Below are positions 21,847-23,128 of a stretch of 23,128 nucleotides of DNA, piece after piece. The notes below the pieces were generated by a model. The model had not been told where the DNA came from, made no database searches, and saw nothing but the letters and a program-made list of their open reading frames with translations. The DNA lies in contig JAFGKO010000147.1 in NCBI GenBank assembly GCA_016928525.1, forward strand, positions 1 to 23,128, read 5' to 3'. The DNA comes from Anaerolineales bacterium. GTDB lineage: Bacteria > Chloroflexota > Anaerolineae > Anaerolineales > Villigracilaceae. Made by a program: the position numbers and the translations under genes. The first letter of the stretch is position 1. Each line of letters begins with the position of its first letter.

Positions 21847-22986
21847 CTATTTCGCCAGGCCAACTGCTCGAAGGACTGCGGTAAAGCAACCGTCACCGCC
21901 CCCATTTCCTGCATTCCCGGTTCCAGCGGCAATGCCAACCTCTGACCATCCGGTTCGCACGGCTTGCTGCTCCAGGCTGCCTGAGCCGAATAACTCACCC
22001 GCAGCTTCAAAGGTCAGGTTGGCTGCGTCCTGAAAATTCGAGCGCTCGCTTAGTTTATCAGTCAGGGTTTTATACCAGATCTGACCGGCTTTTTCCCAGG
22101 CAAATCCGCCCAACTCAACGGCTGTCACGTAGAATGCGCGATTTGGAATCCCTGAGTTGATGTGTACCCCGCCGTTGTCTTCAATCGTGTTGACATAATC
22201 CTTCATGTGGGCTGGCTGTGGGTCCTTGCCGAGAACGGGATCGTCGTAAGCTGTACCTGGCGCTTTCATGTTGCGAATACCCGCACCGTTTACGTTGGCG
22301 GTAAATAATCCCTCGCCGATGATCCAGTCTGCATCCGCTGCGGATTGCTGGCGCTGGTATTGTTTCACCAGCGAGCCGAACACGTCCGACATCGATTCGT
22401 TCAGCGCTCCAGGCTGGTCCCAATAAGCCAGGTTAGCTTCGTACGAAGTAACACCATGGGTTAATTCGTGGCCAATCACGTCCAGCGCGCTGGTAAAGCG
22501 GTTGAACATACGCTCGGATTCGGGTAAATCCTCGTCGCCATCGCCGTAGACCATTTGCTGACCATTCCAGAAGGCGTTGTCGTATCCTTTTTGGTAGTGC
22601 ACGGTTGAATTCAACCGCAGGCCGTTGCCGTCGATTGAATCCCGCCCATAGACATTGAAATACAGGTCATAGGTGATTCCGGAACCATCGTAGGCCTCGT
22701 TGACCGCCGGGTCGGAAACAGGACCGTCTCCTTCCTGCCGTACTTCGGATCCGGGTAGCTTGGAACCATTTTTTGCATCATACACGACCCGCTGCTTGCC
22801 CGCTCTTACTGGGCGTGCCCCCATGAAGGACATCATTTCCAGTGCTGTGCGCCGGTGTGCACGGAGTTGCTCGGATATGGTGATGCTACGCAATGCAAAA
22901 TCACGCTGTTCAGGGGAACCATTCATAACGATTTCGTGCATCATGTACGGTGGGATAATACACAGAATAGAATGACGGTGGGGCAT
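21847..22986 (-). CDS. Protealysin-like M4 family zinc metalloprotease
   Basis: 379 residues. Zinc ligands H173 and H177 lie in HELTH (E174 is the general base) and E197 in GALNESMSDVFG; H275 in NGGVHINSGIPNRAFY stabilises the transition state. The N-terminus lacks a signal peptide and instead has the short protealysin-type propeptide beginning HSILCIIPPYMM, so the enzyme is expected to fold in the cytoplasm and mature by propeptide removal. The C-terminus carries a Gly-rich stretch (GTGNAGNGGGDG) and a hydrophobic end after the thermolysin-like domain. AAGGAG 6 nt before ATG sets the start; TTGCAT-17-TATACT lies upstream. The paired inhibitor gene follows. Protealysin-like proteases act on intracellular or injected targets; the role here is not evident. 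Confidence 0.95.
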   Translation of the reverse strand: MPHRHSILCIIPPYMMHEIVMNGSPEQRDFALRSITISEQLRAHRRTALEMMSFMGARPVRAGKQRVVYDAKNGSKLPGSEVRQEGDGPVSDPAVNEAYDGSGITYDLYFNVYGRDSIDGNGLRLNSTVHYQKGYDNAFWNGQQMVYGDGDEDLPESERMFNRFTSALDVIGHELTHGVTSYEANLAYWDQPGALNESMSDVFGSLVKQYQRQQSAADADWIIGEGLFTANVNGAGIRNMKAPGTAYDDPVLGKDPQPAHMKDYVNTIEDNGGVHINSGIPNRAFYVTAVELGGFAWEKAGQIWYKTLTDKLSERSNFQDAANLTFEAAGELFGSGSLEQQAVRTGWSEVGIAAGTGNAGNGGGDGCFTAVLRAVGLAK

Positions 22987-23024
22987 ATAAACTCCTTATT
23001 TCCTGAAAACCATTCGGTAATTAG

Positions 23025-23053
23025 AGTATACAACTCCAAATTCAATTATGCAA
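23025..23053 (-). promoter_or_regulatory. Promoter of the M4 protease-emfourin operon
   Basis: On the minus strand TTGCAT (23053-23048) precedes TATACT (23030-23025) with a 17-nt spacer, about 40 nt upstream of the protease start. It is one of the few promoters here with both hexamers. Confidence 0.6.
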
Positions 23054-23066
23054 CTCCCAATTTGAA
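23031..23066. repeat. Tandem 20-bp-period repeat over the protease promoter
   Basis: CAACTCCAAATTCAA (23031-23045) and CAACTCCCAATTTGAA (23051-23066) are near-identical and start 20 bp apart, two helical turns. One covers the -10/-35 spacer and the other starts within the -35 box, which suits a repressor binding as a dimer of sites. The remaining 62 nt to the window end hold nothing recognisable. Confidence 0.5.
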
Positions 23067-23128
23067 GAAAAAGTGTTATCAAAGTATCTTTTTAATAAAA
23101 CGGGGTGTGGGGTGTTTCGGACGGGCTA

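Overview
The window looks like chromosomal DNA of an Anaerolineae-type member of Chloroflexota. This is inferred from three things: a DHH-CBS-poly(A) polymerase fusion, a short archaeal/eukaryotic-type prolyl-tRNA synthetase, and many short dispersed GC-rich hairpin repeats, some lying inside coding sequences. No rRNA, tRNA or CRISPR array was found. Most genes lie on the minus strand; only the DHH-CBS-PAP gene and the LCP gene lie on the plus strand.

Region 1 (1-1010) is a gene graveyard. It holds a decayed IS3-type orfA, the last ~100 codons of a formate dehydrogenase alpha subunit, and then, after two dispersed repeats, a second diverged copy of the final 25 codons of that gene.

Region 2 (1014-5991) is a visibly AT-rich accessory island. 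It encodes a TIR-transmembrane-WD40 protein and an FRG-domain protein. Between them lies the 27-codon remnant of another TIR gene. That remnant shares an exact 25-nt leader and start sequence with the FRG gene. A ~190-bp foldback repeat closes the island. This is the best candidate for an undescribed, defence-like module.

Region 3 (5998-14020) is GC-richer and mostly metabolic or housekeeping. Read in transcription order on the minus strand it is: a MazG-like pyrophosphohydrolase, a LOG-like protein, proS, a HEAT-repeat protein, a membrane protein coupled to an alpha/beta hydrolase, a FAD-dependent amine oxidoreductase, a membrane protein, and an SDR dehydrogenase. A structured leader-like RNA with an intrinsic terminator precedes mazG.

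Region 4 (14026-17573) holds a 1074-residue CHAT (caspase-like) protease. The CHAT domain is N-terminal, followed by six TPR-like repeats and about seven membrane spans. It is divergent from the DHH-CBS-PAP gene, and a 16-bp perfect inverted repeat sits between them.

Region 5 (17581-23128) holds the DHH-CBS-PAP fusion and an LCP-family protein on the plus strand, converging on a protealysin-like M4 metalloprotease and its emfourin-type inhibitor. The protease-inhibitor pair has a recognisable promoter overlapped by a tandem 20-bp-period repeat.

One theme recurs. Dispersed repeats have entered three reading frames (proS, the hydrolase, DHH-CBS-PAP) without breaking them, and another copy supplies the ribosome binding site of mazG.
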